In this document: positions 30,971 to 39,448 of the stretch, piece by piece
Layout: the number at the start of each line of letters is the position of its first letter
How positions within the stretch are numbered: position 1 is the first letter of the stretch
Assembly (NCBI RefSeq): GCF_005402965.1
Contig: NZ_BJCF01000037.1
Coordinates: 1 to 48,161, forward strand
DNA from: Dolichospermum planctonicum
GTDB lineage: Bacteria > Cyanobacteriota > Cyanobacteriia > Cyanobacteriales > Nostocaceae
Direction of reading: 5' to 3'
DNA: 48,161 bases
Notes under the pieces: model-generated
The model's input: the letters and a program-made list of their open reading frames with translations, nothing else
The model's database searches: none
Told to the model about the DNA's origin: nothing
Made by a program: the position numbers and the translations under genes

Positions 30971-32419
30971 CTAATTTGTTTCTACTAAAGTTTTAAATTG
31001 CTCCTCAGTAATACGGCCTGCTGCATATAAAGTTTCTGTAATTTCAGAAATTGTTAAAACCGCGTGTGCTTGATAGCCATTTTCTCGCAACCTGTCTTTT
31101 ACCCCTTGCTCATGATCCATGAATACCACAATATCATTGACATTTAATCCCGCATATTTTAACTTTTCTGCTCCTTCCATGACGCTTTTACCACTGATCA
31201 AAATATCGTCAACAACTACAACAACTTCTCCAGGATTAAAATTACCCTCAATTACCTTGCGCGTCCCGTGTGCTTTTACTTCTTTGCGGGGGAAAATCAT
31301 CGGGGAATTTAGATGTAATGATAATCCAGTAGCAGTAGGTAAAGAACCATAGGGAATACCCGCTATTCTATCATAAGTTAAGTCTTTGAGAATCTCTGCA
31401 TAAGCAATCACTATTTGATGAAATATTTGGGGATTGGAAATGATTTTGCGTAGGTCTATATAATAGGGAAAAGTAGCTCCAGAAGCTTGGACAAACTCCC
31501 CAAACATAATACAACCAATGTCATAAAGTTGTAAAATCAAATCTAAAAGTGGGTGTTGATTTAACAAACAAACATCAGGAAACCAGACAGAACAAACAGA
31601 GTTTTCCTGGGAAATTTCAGTTCTGAGATGATTAATTTCCGCCCTTAAAGATTGCAGTTGTGTAGATAGATTTTCGCTTCCTAACATATCTTGGGAAACG
31701 GGAAGAAGTAAACCATCACTATTATAATTTAATCCCGCTGATAGTAAGTTTTTCAGATTACCACCTTCAGACCAAATACTGCGGGCTAAAATTACTCTTT
31801 CCGGTGCTTCTTTGCGAATTTTTGCTAAAATGTCTGGCTGAATAGTTCCTACTTCTAAACCCAGTTGTTCAGGTGTTCCCCAATTTTTTGCTTCCTTGAC
31901 TACTTGTAAATAAAAAGGTGATTCCGCTGTGGGATATTGCTGCAAAATCACAGCACCTGGATTGGAAGTTGTACACAAAATAAAAACGGCTTTATCGGGA
32001 TAAACTAAAAAGGGGGCTACGTGATCCTGTCCCGCATAAGGACTCAACGTAATTGCATCAATCTGCCATTCTTCAAAAACAGTTTTAGCGAAAATTGTAC
32101 TAGTATTGAGATCGCTATGTTTGGCATCTAATATAATCGGAATGTGGGCAGGAATAGCTTTTAAAGTTCGTTGTAGTAATTCCCATCCTGGAATACCTAA
32201 AGCTGCGTAAAATCCCAGAGTGGGTTTATAAGCACAGACTAAATCACTGGTTTGGGTGATAGTAAATTCCAACCACTCCCACAGACTATCAATCATAGTA
32301 TTGGGATGTGATTTCTGGGAATATCGCTCAGGGAGCATTTCTGGATTAGGATCTAGTCCTACAAACAGTAAACTTTGATTTTGGGCGATCGCTCCATTTA
32401 GCTTATCATAAAAGTTCAT
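30971..32419 (-). CDS. pyrF-pyrE: Bifunctional orotidine-5'-phosphate decarboxylase / orotate phosphoribosyltransferase
   Basis: 482 residues from ATG 32419 (MNFYDKLNGAIAQNQSLLFV), which has AGGA about 8 bases upstream. An upstream in-frame start at 32476 is less likely. The N-terminal half is a PyrF of the long bacterial subclass: GLDPNPEMLPERY, catalytic LDAKHSDLNTS, and SPYAGQDHVAPFL. The C-terminal half is PyrE, with the PRPP-binding motif VVVVDDILISGKSVMEGAEK. It makes UMP from orotate in two steps, in reversed domain order compared with animal UMP synthase. Its first 43 codons and ribosome binding site are copied at 40429-40576. Confidence 0.95.
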   Translation of the reverse strand: MNFYDKLNGAIAQNQSLLFVGLDPNPEMLPERYSQKSHPNTMIDSLWEWLEFTITQTSDLVCAYKPTLGFYAALGIPGWELLQRTLKAIPAHIPIILDAKHSDLNTSTIFAKTVFEEWQIDAITLSPYAGQDHVAPFLVYPDKAVFILCTTSNPGAVILQQYPTAESPFYLQVVKEAKNWGTPEQLGLEVGTIQPDILAKIRKEAPERVILARSIWSEGGNLKNLLSAGLNYNSDGLLLPVSQDMLGSENLSTQLQSLRAEINHLRTEISQENSVCSVWFPDVCLLNQHPLLDLILQLYDIGCIMFGEFVQASGATFPYYIDLRKIISNPQIFHQIVIAYAEILKDLTYDRIAGIPYGSLPTATGLSLHLNSPMIFPRKEVKAHGTRKVIEGNFNPGEVVVVVDDILISGKSVMEGAEKLKYAGLNVNDIVVFMDHEQGVKDRLRENGYQAHAVLTISEITETLYAAGRITEEQFKTLVETN

Positions 32420-32437
32420 AAATTTTCCTGGCAATAT
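32290..32437. repeat. Source copy of the pyrF 5' duplication
   Basis: 148 bases matching 40429-40576 with 5 mismatches by eye. They span the start codon, ribosome binding site and 18 bases upstream. Confidence 0.95.
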
Positions 32438-32536
32438 CTGGCAATATATTTTATTTAACCTTAAAGCATTCACCAAAATACCAAACTGTCGTGCAATTTG
32501 ATATGCAATTTTTCTACCATCAATGGTAACATGACT

Positions 32537-32576
32537 ATCTGCATTTATCTGTATTTATCTGTGTTCATCTGCGGTC
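32537..32576. repeat. 10-bp tandem repeat (ATCTGxxTTT x4)
   Basis: Units ATCTGCATTT, ATCTGTATTT, ATCTGTGTTC and ATCTGCGGTC. A related stretch lies at about 40751-40775. Confidence 0.6.
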
Positions 32577-32708
32577 AATGTTATCATTCCTTCCCATTTG
32601 CTAAAATTTTATAAATTTATAAAATTCTAGCACTAATTGCCGGTATTTTATCTACATCTTCTAAGGCAGTAAATTTTCGTGGTTGACGAGCTATGATTAT
32701 CCTTTGAG

Positions 32709-34076
32709 CTAACTTAATTCAGTAGTTGTAGGAGAAACGGTAGGAATTTTTATCTCACTTGTAAATGTATCTAATAGTTTAAATGAAAAAACCACAATAG
32801 CGGTTATTGAAAATAATATCATTGCTAACCATAAAAGATGGTTACTGTGAAAATACCAGCCTGTTATAGCTATAGGCATGAAACCTCCTGCAAAGGAAAT
32901 AACGGCAGAATTACGTAACGTTCTTCCGGCGGTTAAACCTCCAAAGAATCCTTCCAGAATCACATTAACTGCAAAAAACCCCTGAAATGGTAACAACCAT
33001 CTCACATAGTCAGAAATGTTTGCAGTTACTTCAGTGTGGTTGGTTAATAGTCCAAAGATAGTTTCTGGAAAGAGAATATATAAGATAGCAATGGGAATTG
33101 AAAGTAATAAGCTAGTGAGTAGACTAACAGTTAGTAATGGTTGTAGCTGCTGTAATGTACCTTGTCCCTTAAAGTTTCCCGTGAGGCTTTGGGTGGCAAA
33201 TCCCACTCCTTGAACAACAAACATATTAAAAGCTGCCGCTTGAATAAGAACACTATTTTCCGCTAGTATCTCTGTTCCCATTGCCGAACTGAGTTCAGTA
33301 AAAATGGCAAAGGTAGAGACCACGGCCAAACTCCTCACTAACATATCTCCATTTAGCTTAAAGGTAGCTTTAATAGCTGACCAATCCAAGACTTTTGGGA
33401 TGACACCTGATACAATTGACCAATCAATGTGGAAGCAAACTATAATTAAACCTATAAATAATGCCACATACTGGCTAATGGCTGTAGTTAAACCAGCCCC
33501 TGTACTAGCCCAACCCCAGCGAATAATAAATAAGTAGTCCAGCACTACATTAGTTAGGCTTTCTACTACAGATATCAGCACCACAAAAATATTAAGTTCT
33601 CGGCCAAAAAACCAACCAACTAGGACAAAGTTAAGTAAAACCGCAGGTGCGCCCCAAATACGAGCCTGAAAATAGTCAAGACCTGCATCCTTTACCTCTG
33701 TTGCACCCACTAGGAAGGTAAACCCTACTTGTTGTAAAGGGTACTGAAGAATCAGGATAAGTGTACCTATCCCCAAAGCAATCAGACCATTCCGCAGTAA
33801 AACTAATAGTATGGCTTCTGGATCATCTGTTCCTACAGCTTGTGCTGTCATGCCATTGCTGGAAGAGCGTAAAAAATTTAAAACTCGGTATAAGTAGCTA
33901 AAAAGAATTGTGGCTAAAGAAACTCCCGCTAGGTAACGGATATCAGGTAAATGTCCCAAGTAGGCTAAGTCTATTAAACCCGATAGCGGCACAACAATAC
34001 TAGAGAGAATATTCGTAAATGCCAGTCGGTAAAAGCGAGATAGGAAGTTATATTCTTGAGGGATTGTAAAATTCAT
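32709..34076 (-). CDS. MATE family efflux transporter
   Basis: 455 residues with about 12 hydrophobic segments. It starts FYRLAFTNILSSIVVPLSGL and has the DinF-like segment GLIDLAYLGHLPDIRYLAGV. LNFLRSSSNGMTAQAVG and VGFATQSLTGNFKGQGTLQQ are the typical MATE loops. It would export organic compounds across the inner membrane by ion antiport. It lies on the same strand, 170 bases downstream of the methyltransferase of the peptide cluster, with a hairpin between. A role in exporting the cluster's product is inferred from position. Confidence 0.88.
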   Translation of the reverse strand: MNFTIPQEYNFLSRFYRLAFTNILSSIVVPLSGLIDLAYLGHLPDIRYLAGVSLATILFSYLYRVLNFLRSSSNGMTAQAVGTDDPEAILLVLLRNGLIALGIGTLILILQYPLQQVGFTFLVGATEVKDAGLDYFQARIWGAPAVLLNFVLVGWFFGRELNIFVVLISVVESLTNVVLDYLFIIRWGWASTGAGLTTAISQYVALFIGLIIVCFHIDWSIVSGVIPKVLDWSAIKATFKLNGDMLVRSLAVVSTFAIFTELSSAMGTEILAENSVLIQAAAFNMFVVQGVGFATQSLTGNFKGQGTLQQLQPLLTVSLLTSLLLSIPIAILYILFPETIFGLLTNHTEVTANISDYVRWLLPFQGFFAVNVILEGFFGGLTAGRTLRNSAVISFAGGFMPIAITGWYFHSNHLLWLAMILFSITAIVVFSFKLLDTFTSEIKIPTVSPTTTELS

Positions 34077-34216
34077 CGTTCTGAATTGTTAATATCTTGG
34101 CAATATTGTCAGTAAATTCTTATCTATCTAGCAACTGCTATATTTATTCTAGCCTCATGTTATACAGCAGTTCCCGGTATTATGAAGTCCAGATATTAAT
34201 GATAAAACTCTTGTGG

Positions 34217-34235
34217 TGCGGGCAAGATGCCCGCA
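34217..34235. terminator. Hairpin TGCGGGCA-AGA-TGCCCGCA after the methyltransferase gene
   Basis: A perfect 8-base stem, 11 bases after the methyltransferase stop on the minus strand. It shares the GCGGGCAAGATGCCC core with the repeat at 47769-47794, so it is both a candidate terminator and a dispersed repeat. Confidence 0.6.
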
Positions 34236-34246
34236 TAAGGTGTACC

Positions 34247-34801
34247 TCACTCAAGCTGAGCTTGCTGTAAATGCGCTAATGCCCAGACGTGGTAAGGAAA
34301 TTCTGCTTCCTGATCTAGGGAATGAGAAACAGGATCATACTCGACCCATTGAGAGAAGTTAGCAATAATACATTGGCGATTTCCCCAAGAGCCAGTTTGA
34401 ATGTGATCTAGAGGAAATCCGCATTCATGGAGAAAGTATTTGAGTCCAGTTTCCGTCCAGCGTGTGCAATCTATAGGGTAGTTATGAATTTTTACCAAAA
34501 AAGGAACGGAGATGAGAAAATACCCCCCTGGGGAAAGCATGGAAATAATATTGCGACCGGCTCGATAGGGATACAATAGATGCTCAAAAACTTGTTCTGC
34601 AATAATTAAATCAAACTTTTTTGGCAAGGGTGTAGAACAAATATCATATTCTGGATAGTGGATATTTTCATACTCTTGAAACCCAAAAGTTTCCCAAGTC
34701 TTGCCTGAAACTTCTAATACTCGCCATTTTGAAAACGGCAAATTCTCTAGTAGCTTCGCCGTTTCCCGGTTCATTACAACTCGACTCCAAGTGATACCCA
34801 T
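34247..34801 (-). CDS. SAM-dependent methyltransferase (class I), RiPP cluster
   Basis: 184 residues from ATG 34801 (MGITWSRVVMNRETAKLLEN). An in-frame TTG at 34864 would overlap the previous gene by 26 bases and is also possible; neither has a clear ribosome binding site. SAM-binding features are WRVLEVSGKTWETFGF (a Gly-poor motif I), FDLIIAEQVFEHLLYPYRAG (motif II/post II) and LSPGGYFLISVPFLV. In position and type it suits N-, O- or C-methylation of the peptide product. Motif I lacks the usual GxGxG, which makes substrate and activity uncertain. Confidence 0.8.
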   Translation of the reverse strand: MGITWSRVVMNRETAKLLENLPFSKWRVLEVSGKTWETFGFQEYENIHYPEYDICSTPLPKKFDLIIAEQVFEHLLYPYRAGRNIISMLSPGGYFLISVPFLVKIHNYPIDCTRWTETGLKYFLHECGFPLDHIQTGSWGNRQCIIANFSQWVEYDPVSHSLDQEAEFPYHVWALAHLQQAQLE

Positions 34802-34838
34802 AACTGTATTTTTTGTATAAATTGTTGTTAATGTAAGG

Positions 34839-35627
34839 TTATTGTTGAGTAAATATGCGATCAAGTTCGTCTTGACTAAGAGCTATTAATGGCGTGAGAT
34901 CAGGATTTGATAGGAAGGCTGGTCTTTGTTTGTTGGGAAGGGCGCTGTTCTCAATACTGCTATAGGTGATCACAAAGTTCCGGCGGTCCCAGGGAGAAAT
35001 GTTGGCGACGGAACCATGTAATGTATCATAATGTACGAACAAAACCGACCCTGCTAGACCTTTCGGTGCGACAATTCCTTGCTGAAATGCAAATTTTGCA
35101 ATTGTTTCTGGAGCGATCGCTAAGGATGAGTTAGTAGTTGAAGCAGAATTTGCCGCTTCGAGTATTCCCTGTTGATGAGAACCTGGTATGTAATATACTG
35201 GTCCATTGAATTCATTGACTTCATCTAAGAAAAGGATGGCATTTCCTCCTTTTGGTGAGGGAATTTGTTCGTAATACTGTGCAAATGCAGAGTCTTGATG
35301 CCATCCCCACATTCCTCCCGTAAAAGCTGGCTTCATCACGATTTTGCTACGGAAAACGTACAAGTCACTCGCAAAAAGTTGTTGTGCAACTGCCAATAGA
35401 CGAGGGTGGCGGACTAAATCTCGGAAAATTTTGTTATTGAGATGAACTCCATAGAGAGTGCGTAAGGTTTTTTGATCATCTTCTAAAACACGACCAACTG
35501 CTTCATCGTCCATGACATTGGGAATTTGATCACAAATTACTGATATTTCCTCACGGCTAAAACACTCTGGAATGAACAAAAATCCTTGTTCTTCATAACT
35601 TTTTATTGCTTCTGTTGTCAGTTTCAT
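34839..35627 (-). CDS. Fe(II)/2-oxoglutarate dioxygenase, phytanoyl-CoA (PhyH) family
   Basis: 262 residues. The facial triad is visible: His110 and Asp112 in GMWGWHQDSAFAQYY, distal His204 in FVHYDTLHGSVAN, and Arg215/Arg216 after it for 2-oxoglutarate. It has the family start YEEQGFLFIPECFSREEI and the PVYYIPGSHQQG strand. Such enzymes hydroxylate or oxidatively cyclise small molecules and peptides. It is surrounded by a glycosyltransferase (50 bases upstream) and a methyltransferase. In crocagin biosynthesis an oxygenase of this broad class takes part in forming the pyrroloindoline, which suggests the peptide's Trp as a target here (inference). Confidence 0.88.
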   Translation of the reverse strand: MKLTTEAIKSYEEQGFLFIPECFSREEISVICDQIPNVMDDEAVGRVLEDDQKTLRTLYGVHLNNKIFRDLVRHPRLLAVAQQLFASDLYVFRSKIVMKPAFTGGMWGWHQDSAFAQYYEQIPSPKGGNAILFLDEVNEFNGPVYYIPGSHQQGILEAANSASTTNSSLAIAPETIAKFAFQQGIVAPKGLAGSVLFVHYDTLHGSVANISPWDRRNFVITYSSIENSALPNKQRPAFLSNPDLTPLIALSQDELDRIFTQQ

Positions 35628-35677
35628 TTTGCTGTTAATTATAATTTACTTAGTTAATGCAGATAATAAAATTTGTG

Positions 35678-36904
35678 CTATTGCCAAACATGAGAAATGC
35701 TGTTCCTCTGTTTAAATTCTAAAATTTTATCTACTGCTTTTTGCGTGCCACCTGATGTTATCAAAGAATCACTTAATAGATCAACGTTACTACGAATTTT
35801 TTCATCTTTGATAATCTGTTCAACAAGCGATCGCAATTTCAATGGAGCAATATTTTTCTGTTTTACCCATACTCCGATATTTAATTCTTCTACACGATTA
35901 GCTACTAAGTATTGATCGCCTCCTTGGGGAAATACAACCAGTGGTACTTTGTGAATTAATGCCTCCCAAGTGCTATTAGTTCCCCCATGAGTAATAAAAA
36001 CACTAGCTTGTTGAAGCACTTGCATCTGAGGTACATAGTTACTGACAATAAAATTAGGGGGAATGTTTCCCAATTCAGCAATATCTATAAATTTCCCCAC
36101 AGACATTACCACCGTATACTCACTATTTGCAAAAGCTTGTAAACATTGTTGATAAAAAAAGGTTTTAGAATTATATAATGTCACCGATCCTAGTGAAATA
36201 TAAATAATTGGTTTTTCTGCACTCTTTAATAAAGGAAATTGAGAATCAACTGCTCTCTCACTGTAGCAAGGTCCTGTAAAAATATAACTGGCATCGAAAT
36301 ATGAACGCTGGATCTGAAACATTTCCGATGTATAAACAATATTTAAATCACCTCGCAAATTCATAGAATTTGGTTGTAGTTGAAATACATCTTTTTTGGT
36401 AATCGTCTTTATTGCATACTTTTGGGTTAATTGCTGCCAAAGTCGTTGATGTCGGTAAAATCTTTGTAAATGTTTAACAATATCATTAATTGGGTAGGCT
36501 GCTAATAACAATGGTAACGGGGGCAAAAAATGAGGTGGTAGAAGAAAATTGGTATGGAAGCAAACGCTAGATATATTCAGTAAATCCGCACAGATAGCAG
36601 CCCATAAGCATTTAGCATGAAAAACAATTAATTTGGGGCGGTTGACTTTTAAATTTTCTAATAAAATTGGTACAGCATCTAAGCAATATTCTATCAACCG
36701 CGATTGCAGTGTTGGATCTGAATCTGGAGGTTTCATGCTAGGCAGTGGTTGAAATCTAGCACCTGCTGATTCAATTTTATCTCGAAATTCATCGAAGTAA
36801 TAATAATCTATTTTTTCTCCTCTATCAGCGAGTTCTTGAATTAAACCTAGAGTTGTATCAATCCGGGTATAACTAGGAAGATCAAAGAAAGCAATATCTG
36901 CCAT
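35678..36904 (-). CDS. UDP-sugar glycosyltransferase, MGT/GT1 family
   Basis: 408 residues, GT-B fold. The N-terminal acceptor domain starts MADIAFFDLPSYTRIDTTLG. The C-terminal donor domain has IIYISLGSVTLY and the PSPG-like block VPQMQVLQQASVFITHGG, then TNSTWEALIHKVPLVVFPQG, then DQYLVANRVEELNIG. This is the macrolide glycosyltransferase type that sugars small hydrophobic molecules. It is 19 bases downstream of the M29-like gene and 50 bases upstream of the dioxygenase, so clearly in the same operon. It suggests a glycosylated peptide product, possibly at the Tyr hydroxyl (inference). Confidence 0.88.
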   Translation of the reverse strand: MADIAFFDLPSYTRIDTTLGLIQELADRGEKIDYYYFDEFRDKIESAGARFQPLPSMKPPDSDPTLQSRLIEYCLDAVPILLENLKVNRPKLIVFHAKCLWAAICADLLNISSVCFHTNFLLPPHFLPPLPLLLAAYPINDIVKHLQRFYRHQRLWQQLTQKYAIKTITKKDVFQLQPNSMNLRGDLNIVYTSEMFQIQRSYFDASYIFTGPCYSERAVDSQFPLLKSAEKPIIYISLGSVTLYNSKTFFYQQCLQAFANSEYTVVMSVGKFIDIAELGNIPPNFIVSNYVPQMQVLQQASVFITHGGTNSTWEALIHKVPLVVFPQGGDQYLVANRVEELNIGVWVKQKNIAPLKLRSLVEQIIKDEKIRSNVDLLSDSLITSGGTQKAVDKILEFKQRNSISHVWQ

Positions 36905-36923
36905 AATAGTAAATCCTCAGTAA

Positions 36924-37838
36924 TTAAACCCACTTTAAAGCCTGAGAAATAAAGTCAATATGGGGAGCTTTTTGTGCCATTCCTATCCCTACATGAGTTC
37001 CATATATGCCTTCGTTAACAACTGAATTTATTGACCAATCAATTGTTTCCTCAATCTTTTTATTAGCACCAAAGGCTATTTCTGTCAGATTTAAACCTCT
37101 TTCTAAGTTGTAAGTCATATCTAATAATGCAGCAGTCTCATCTTGACCATCTATGATCAGATGAGTTATGGCATTATCTTCTATTTCTAGATATTTTTCT
37201 TGACTTAATTTCACCCTATCTGTAATATATTGCAAAGGCTGGCAATTATAATCTTTTGTTTCTTGAGTTGTAGTCTGGGTTAATATGCCATCAAAATAGA
37301 AAGTTCCATCTACAGAAAAGCTGGATTTATTTGCTTTTGTATTCACTACTGAACTTTCCCAGAACTCAGCCACAGAGTAAAACCATCCTGACTCCAGTTC
37401 CACATCAGCATTAGCTATTTCTATATTCTCACCTAAAGAGCATTTGAGCTTGCTTCCTCTTGAGTCTGATAAATATAACTCACTTTCACTTTCAGCTATT
37501 TTATCATATAAAATATCTCGAATTGCTAATGCTTGTTCAATATCACCTGATAATAGCTGATTAAAAGAATATTCAATTACAGGTAAGCTCCCATCAAATT
37601 TTACTGCTGGTAAATGTACTATGGTACTTTGAGAATCATGCCAGAGTTGTTTAAGTTTGTAATAGTAGCTATAATCTGAAAAGATTAAAAAGGCTGTTTG
37701 TTTACTCTTAAAGTCATAATCATCAAAAAAAATAGTTTTATATCCTTGCTCCTGAGAGTAAGTATGAATTTCATTACTATCAACAATAATTGGCATCTGT
37801 CTTTGAAGAAAAGCTTGATAAAACTCTAAGATGTGCAT
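36924..37838 (-). CDS. M29-aminopeptidase-like protein, copy 1 (RiPP cluster)
   Basis: 304 residues. The C-terminal 150 residues follow the pattern of M29 (AmpT-like) metallopeptidases. Visible parts are SGWFYSVAEFWESS, SSFSVDGTFYFDGI, then NLTEIAFGANKKIEE and GIYGTHVGIGMAQKAPHIDF. Candidate metal ligands Glu253, Glu276, His282, His293 and Asp295 are all present. The N-terminal half (DSNEIHTYSQEQGYKTIFFDDYDF) is not one I recognise. It is the first large gene after the peptide gene, 163 bases and a strong hairpin away. In crocagin clusters, peptidase-derived proteins bind the precursor peptide rather than cut it. The same role, or leader cleavage, is proposed here. Confidence 0.7.
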   Translation of the reverse strand: MHILEFYQAFLQRQMPIIVDSNEIHTYSQEQGYKTIFFDDYDFKSKQTAFLIFSDYSYYYKLKQLWHDSQSTIVHLPAVKFDGSLPVIEYSFNQLLSGDIEQALAIRDILYDKIAESESELYLSDSRGSKLKCSLGENIEIANADVELESGWFYSVAEFWESSVVNTKANKSSFSVDGTFYFDGILTQTTTQETKDYNCQPLQYITDRVKLSQEKYLEIEDNAITHLIIDGQDETAALLDMTYNLERGLNLTEIAFGANKKIEETIDWSINSVVNEGIYGTHVGIGMAQKAPHIDFISQALKWV

Positions 37839-37908
37839 ATTTATTTAACGAATTACAAAACTTTATTGTCTTCAAGATATCTTAATTAAGTGTGAAAAGT
37901 TAATAAGT

Positions 37909-37939
37909 TTGGACAACAATTCTTAGAATTGTTGTCCAA
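37909..37939 (-). promoter_or_regulatory. Perfect 14-bp stem hairpin between precursor gene and operon
   Basis: Arms TTGGACAACAATTC and GAATTGTTGTCCAA with a 3-base loop, 62 bases after the peptide stop codon and 70 bases before the M29-like start. There is no T run after it on the minus strand. A leaky terminator or mRNA-stabilising hairpin here would give much more precursor than enzyme mRNA, as often found in peptide clusters (inference). Confidence 0.7.
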
Positions 37940-38001
37940 GTGCTTAGACTAGTCTTAGAACCTGTAAATACTTACATTACTAAGTAATATTCAGCAAATT
38001 A

Positions 38002-38085
38002 TTACCAGTAAACATTGCCCAGATTGCTGCGGGTTTCTTTGTTAACTTGTTCAAGTTTACGTTTTTGTGTTTTCTTAGCGTTCAT
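38002..38085 (-). CDS. Candidate RiPP precursor peptide, C-terminus ...Val-Tyr-Trp
   Basis: 27 residues: a basic start MNAKKTQKRK, a helical middle, and the end RSNLGNVYW immediately before TAA. AGGAG lies 8 bases upstream of the ATG (38094-38098), one of the best ribosome binding sites in the window. It precedes, on the same strand, an M29-like protein, glycosyltransferase, dioxygenase and methyltransferase. Crocagin (Chondromyces) is known to arise from a C-terminal Ile-Tyr-Trp of a small precursor, so Val25-Tyr26-Trp27 is the proposed core, with the charged remainder as leader. It is too short for most gene callers. No experimental support; the identity rests on context, ribosome binding site and C-terminus. 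Confidence 0.75.
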   Translation of the reverse strand: MNAKKTQKRKLEQVNKETRSNLGNVYW

Positions 38086-38586
38086 TTTAGTTGCTCCTGA
38101 AAATTTGCAATTTTAGCTACTAATTTGCGAGTTGTTTTTTAACTCGTTGATATCACCATATCAGCATCAGTTTGATTTAACAAGATCAATGTCCAAAATA
38201 TTTACATTTTTTAATAAATAAAGATGGATTAGATAATTAACGTTTAATTTGCAGTTTTTAAGTCAAAAAAACCTTTATATCACAGTCCGCTTGCACAATA
38301 CAACTATGCCAATGAATATAACTTGTATTATCTCGTTATTCTAACAAGCTCTGCCTTCTCGTGACTAATATTCAGCCTATAAGCATTGACTTTTATGGTT
38401 TATTTGCCAATTATCTTCAGCGTTTGGGTATGACTATTACTGGTAAATTATTAATAGAATAAGCTGATGACAAAAAGCGTATTAATCATCATATAAATAT
38501 CCGGTTTGATTCCTGAAATTACTTGGATATGATCAACTCGTAGCCTGCTATCCTAGCAGAATACCTTTATTAATTTAAAAATATCA
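38086..38586. other. 501-bp divergent promoter region of the RiPP cluster
   Basis: AT-rich and between the peptide gene (minus) and the second methyltransferase (plus). It should contain both promoters; I could not place -35/-10 boxes with confidence. A protein-like stretch sits at 38361-38462. Confidence 0.6.
38361..38462 (+). pseudogene. Short protein-like remnant
   Basis: A 33-codon frame from GTG 38361 reading VTNIQPISIDFYGLFANYLQ, then RLGMTITGKLLIE, ending TAA. Its amphipathic, protein-like composition stands out in the AT-rich spacer, but there is no ribosome binding site and I do not recognise a family. It is probably the leftover N-terminus of a lost gene. Confidence 0.3.
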
Positions 38587-39282
38587 ATGGCGAATCTAAA
38601 AATAACTGCTGGAGAAAACTACAATGATTATGTAGGACCAGCAAAAGAGTACGATTTCATGGGAGCGTCTCAATTTCGGTTGCTTTGTACATTAGGTCTC
38701 CGATCTCAGCATAAATTGCTTGATTTTGGCTGTGGTTCGCTCCGTGCAGGTCGGCTTTTTCTACCTTACCTTGATGAAGGTTGTTATTACGGGGTAGAAC
38801 CCAACAAGTGGTTAATCGAGGATGCTATAAAGTTCCAAGTTGGAGAGGATCTCCTTCGCATCAAAAAACCGTGTTTTAGTTATAACGATAAGTTCTCTTT
38901 AGCTGAATTTGAAAGCGATTTTGATTTTATCCTCGCACAGTCCGTATTAACTCATACTAGGACTAATTTAGTAAGTCTTTGTTTACAAAACTTTGCTCAA
39001 CATTTGAAACCTGATGGTCTTATCGTTGCTACTTTTATGGAGGGGGATTCTGACATGGAAGGAGATGGTTGGGAATATCCTCTATGTGTAACAATTCGTC
39101 CAGCGACAATTAAAAAGTTAGCACAAGATGCTGGGCTTGTGGGAATTTCCATCCCCTGGTTTCGTCCTAGACAAACTTGGTATGTTTTTGCAAAAAACCA
39201 AGATCGTCTTCCGACACAGGCCATGTTTCCTTATCTTCATGGTGTTGTCTTATTCGATCCCATGTTTGAGACAAAAGAATAA
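38587..39282 (+). CDS. SAM-dependent methyltransferase (class I), divergent gene of the RiPP cluster
   Basis: 231 residues. It begins MANLKITAGENYNDYVGPAK. Motif I is LLDFGCGSLRAGRLFLPYL, motif II region YYGVEPNKWLIEDA, post-motif II FDFILAQSVLTHT and motif III region HLKPDGLIVATFMEG. It is transcribed away from the peptide gene across a shared 501-base promoter region and converges with the second M29-like gene. Crocagin formation includes N-methylation, so one of the two methyltransferases may act there. Which one cannot be told from sequence. Confidence 0.82.
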   Translation: MANLKITAGENYNDYVGPAKEYDFMGASQFRLLCTLGLRSQHKLLDFGCGSLRAGRLFLPYLDEGCYYGVEPNKWLIEDAIKFQVGEDLLRIKKPCFSYNDKFSLAEFESDFDFILAQSVLTHTRTNLVSLCLQNFAQHLKPDGLIVATFMEGDSDMEGDGWEYPLCVTIRPATIKKLAQDAGLVGISIPWFRPRQTWYVFAKNQDRLPTQAMFPYLHGVVLFDPMFETKE

Positions 39283-39306
39283 AAATTGACACAACTTTTA
39301 CAAAAA

Positions 39307-39334
39307 AGGGAACAGGGAGCAGGGAACAGGGAAC
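39307..39334. repeat. Short tandem repeat, 7-bp unit AGGGAAC x4
   Basis: Four heptamers: AGGGAAC, AGGGAGC, AGGGAAC, AGGGAAC. STRR-type repeat in the 166-base gap between convergent genes. Confidence 0.9.
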
Positions 39335-39448
39335 AGACAAGAAACTAAAGTTTCAGGGTTTAGAGCTACAGTCAAAAAAAAAGGATGTTTTGCAAAGATG
39401 CGTAGCACAAAAAAATACAATAACCCCTTCCCCAACCCTCTCCCGGCA

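Noticed and set aside
34839-35627. Ectoine hydroxylase
   Set aside because: Same PhyH superfamily, but no ectoine genes are present and the surrounding genes point to peptide tailoring.
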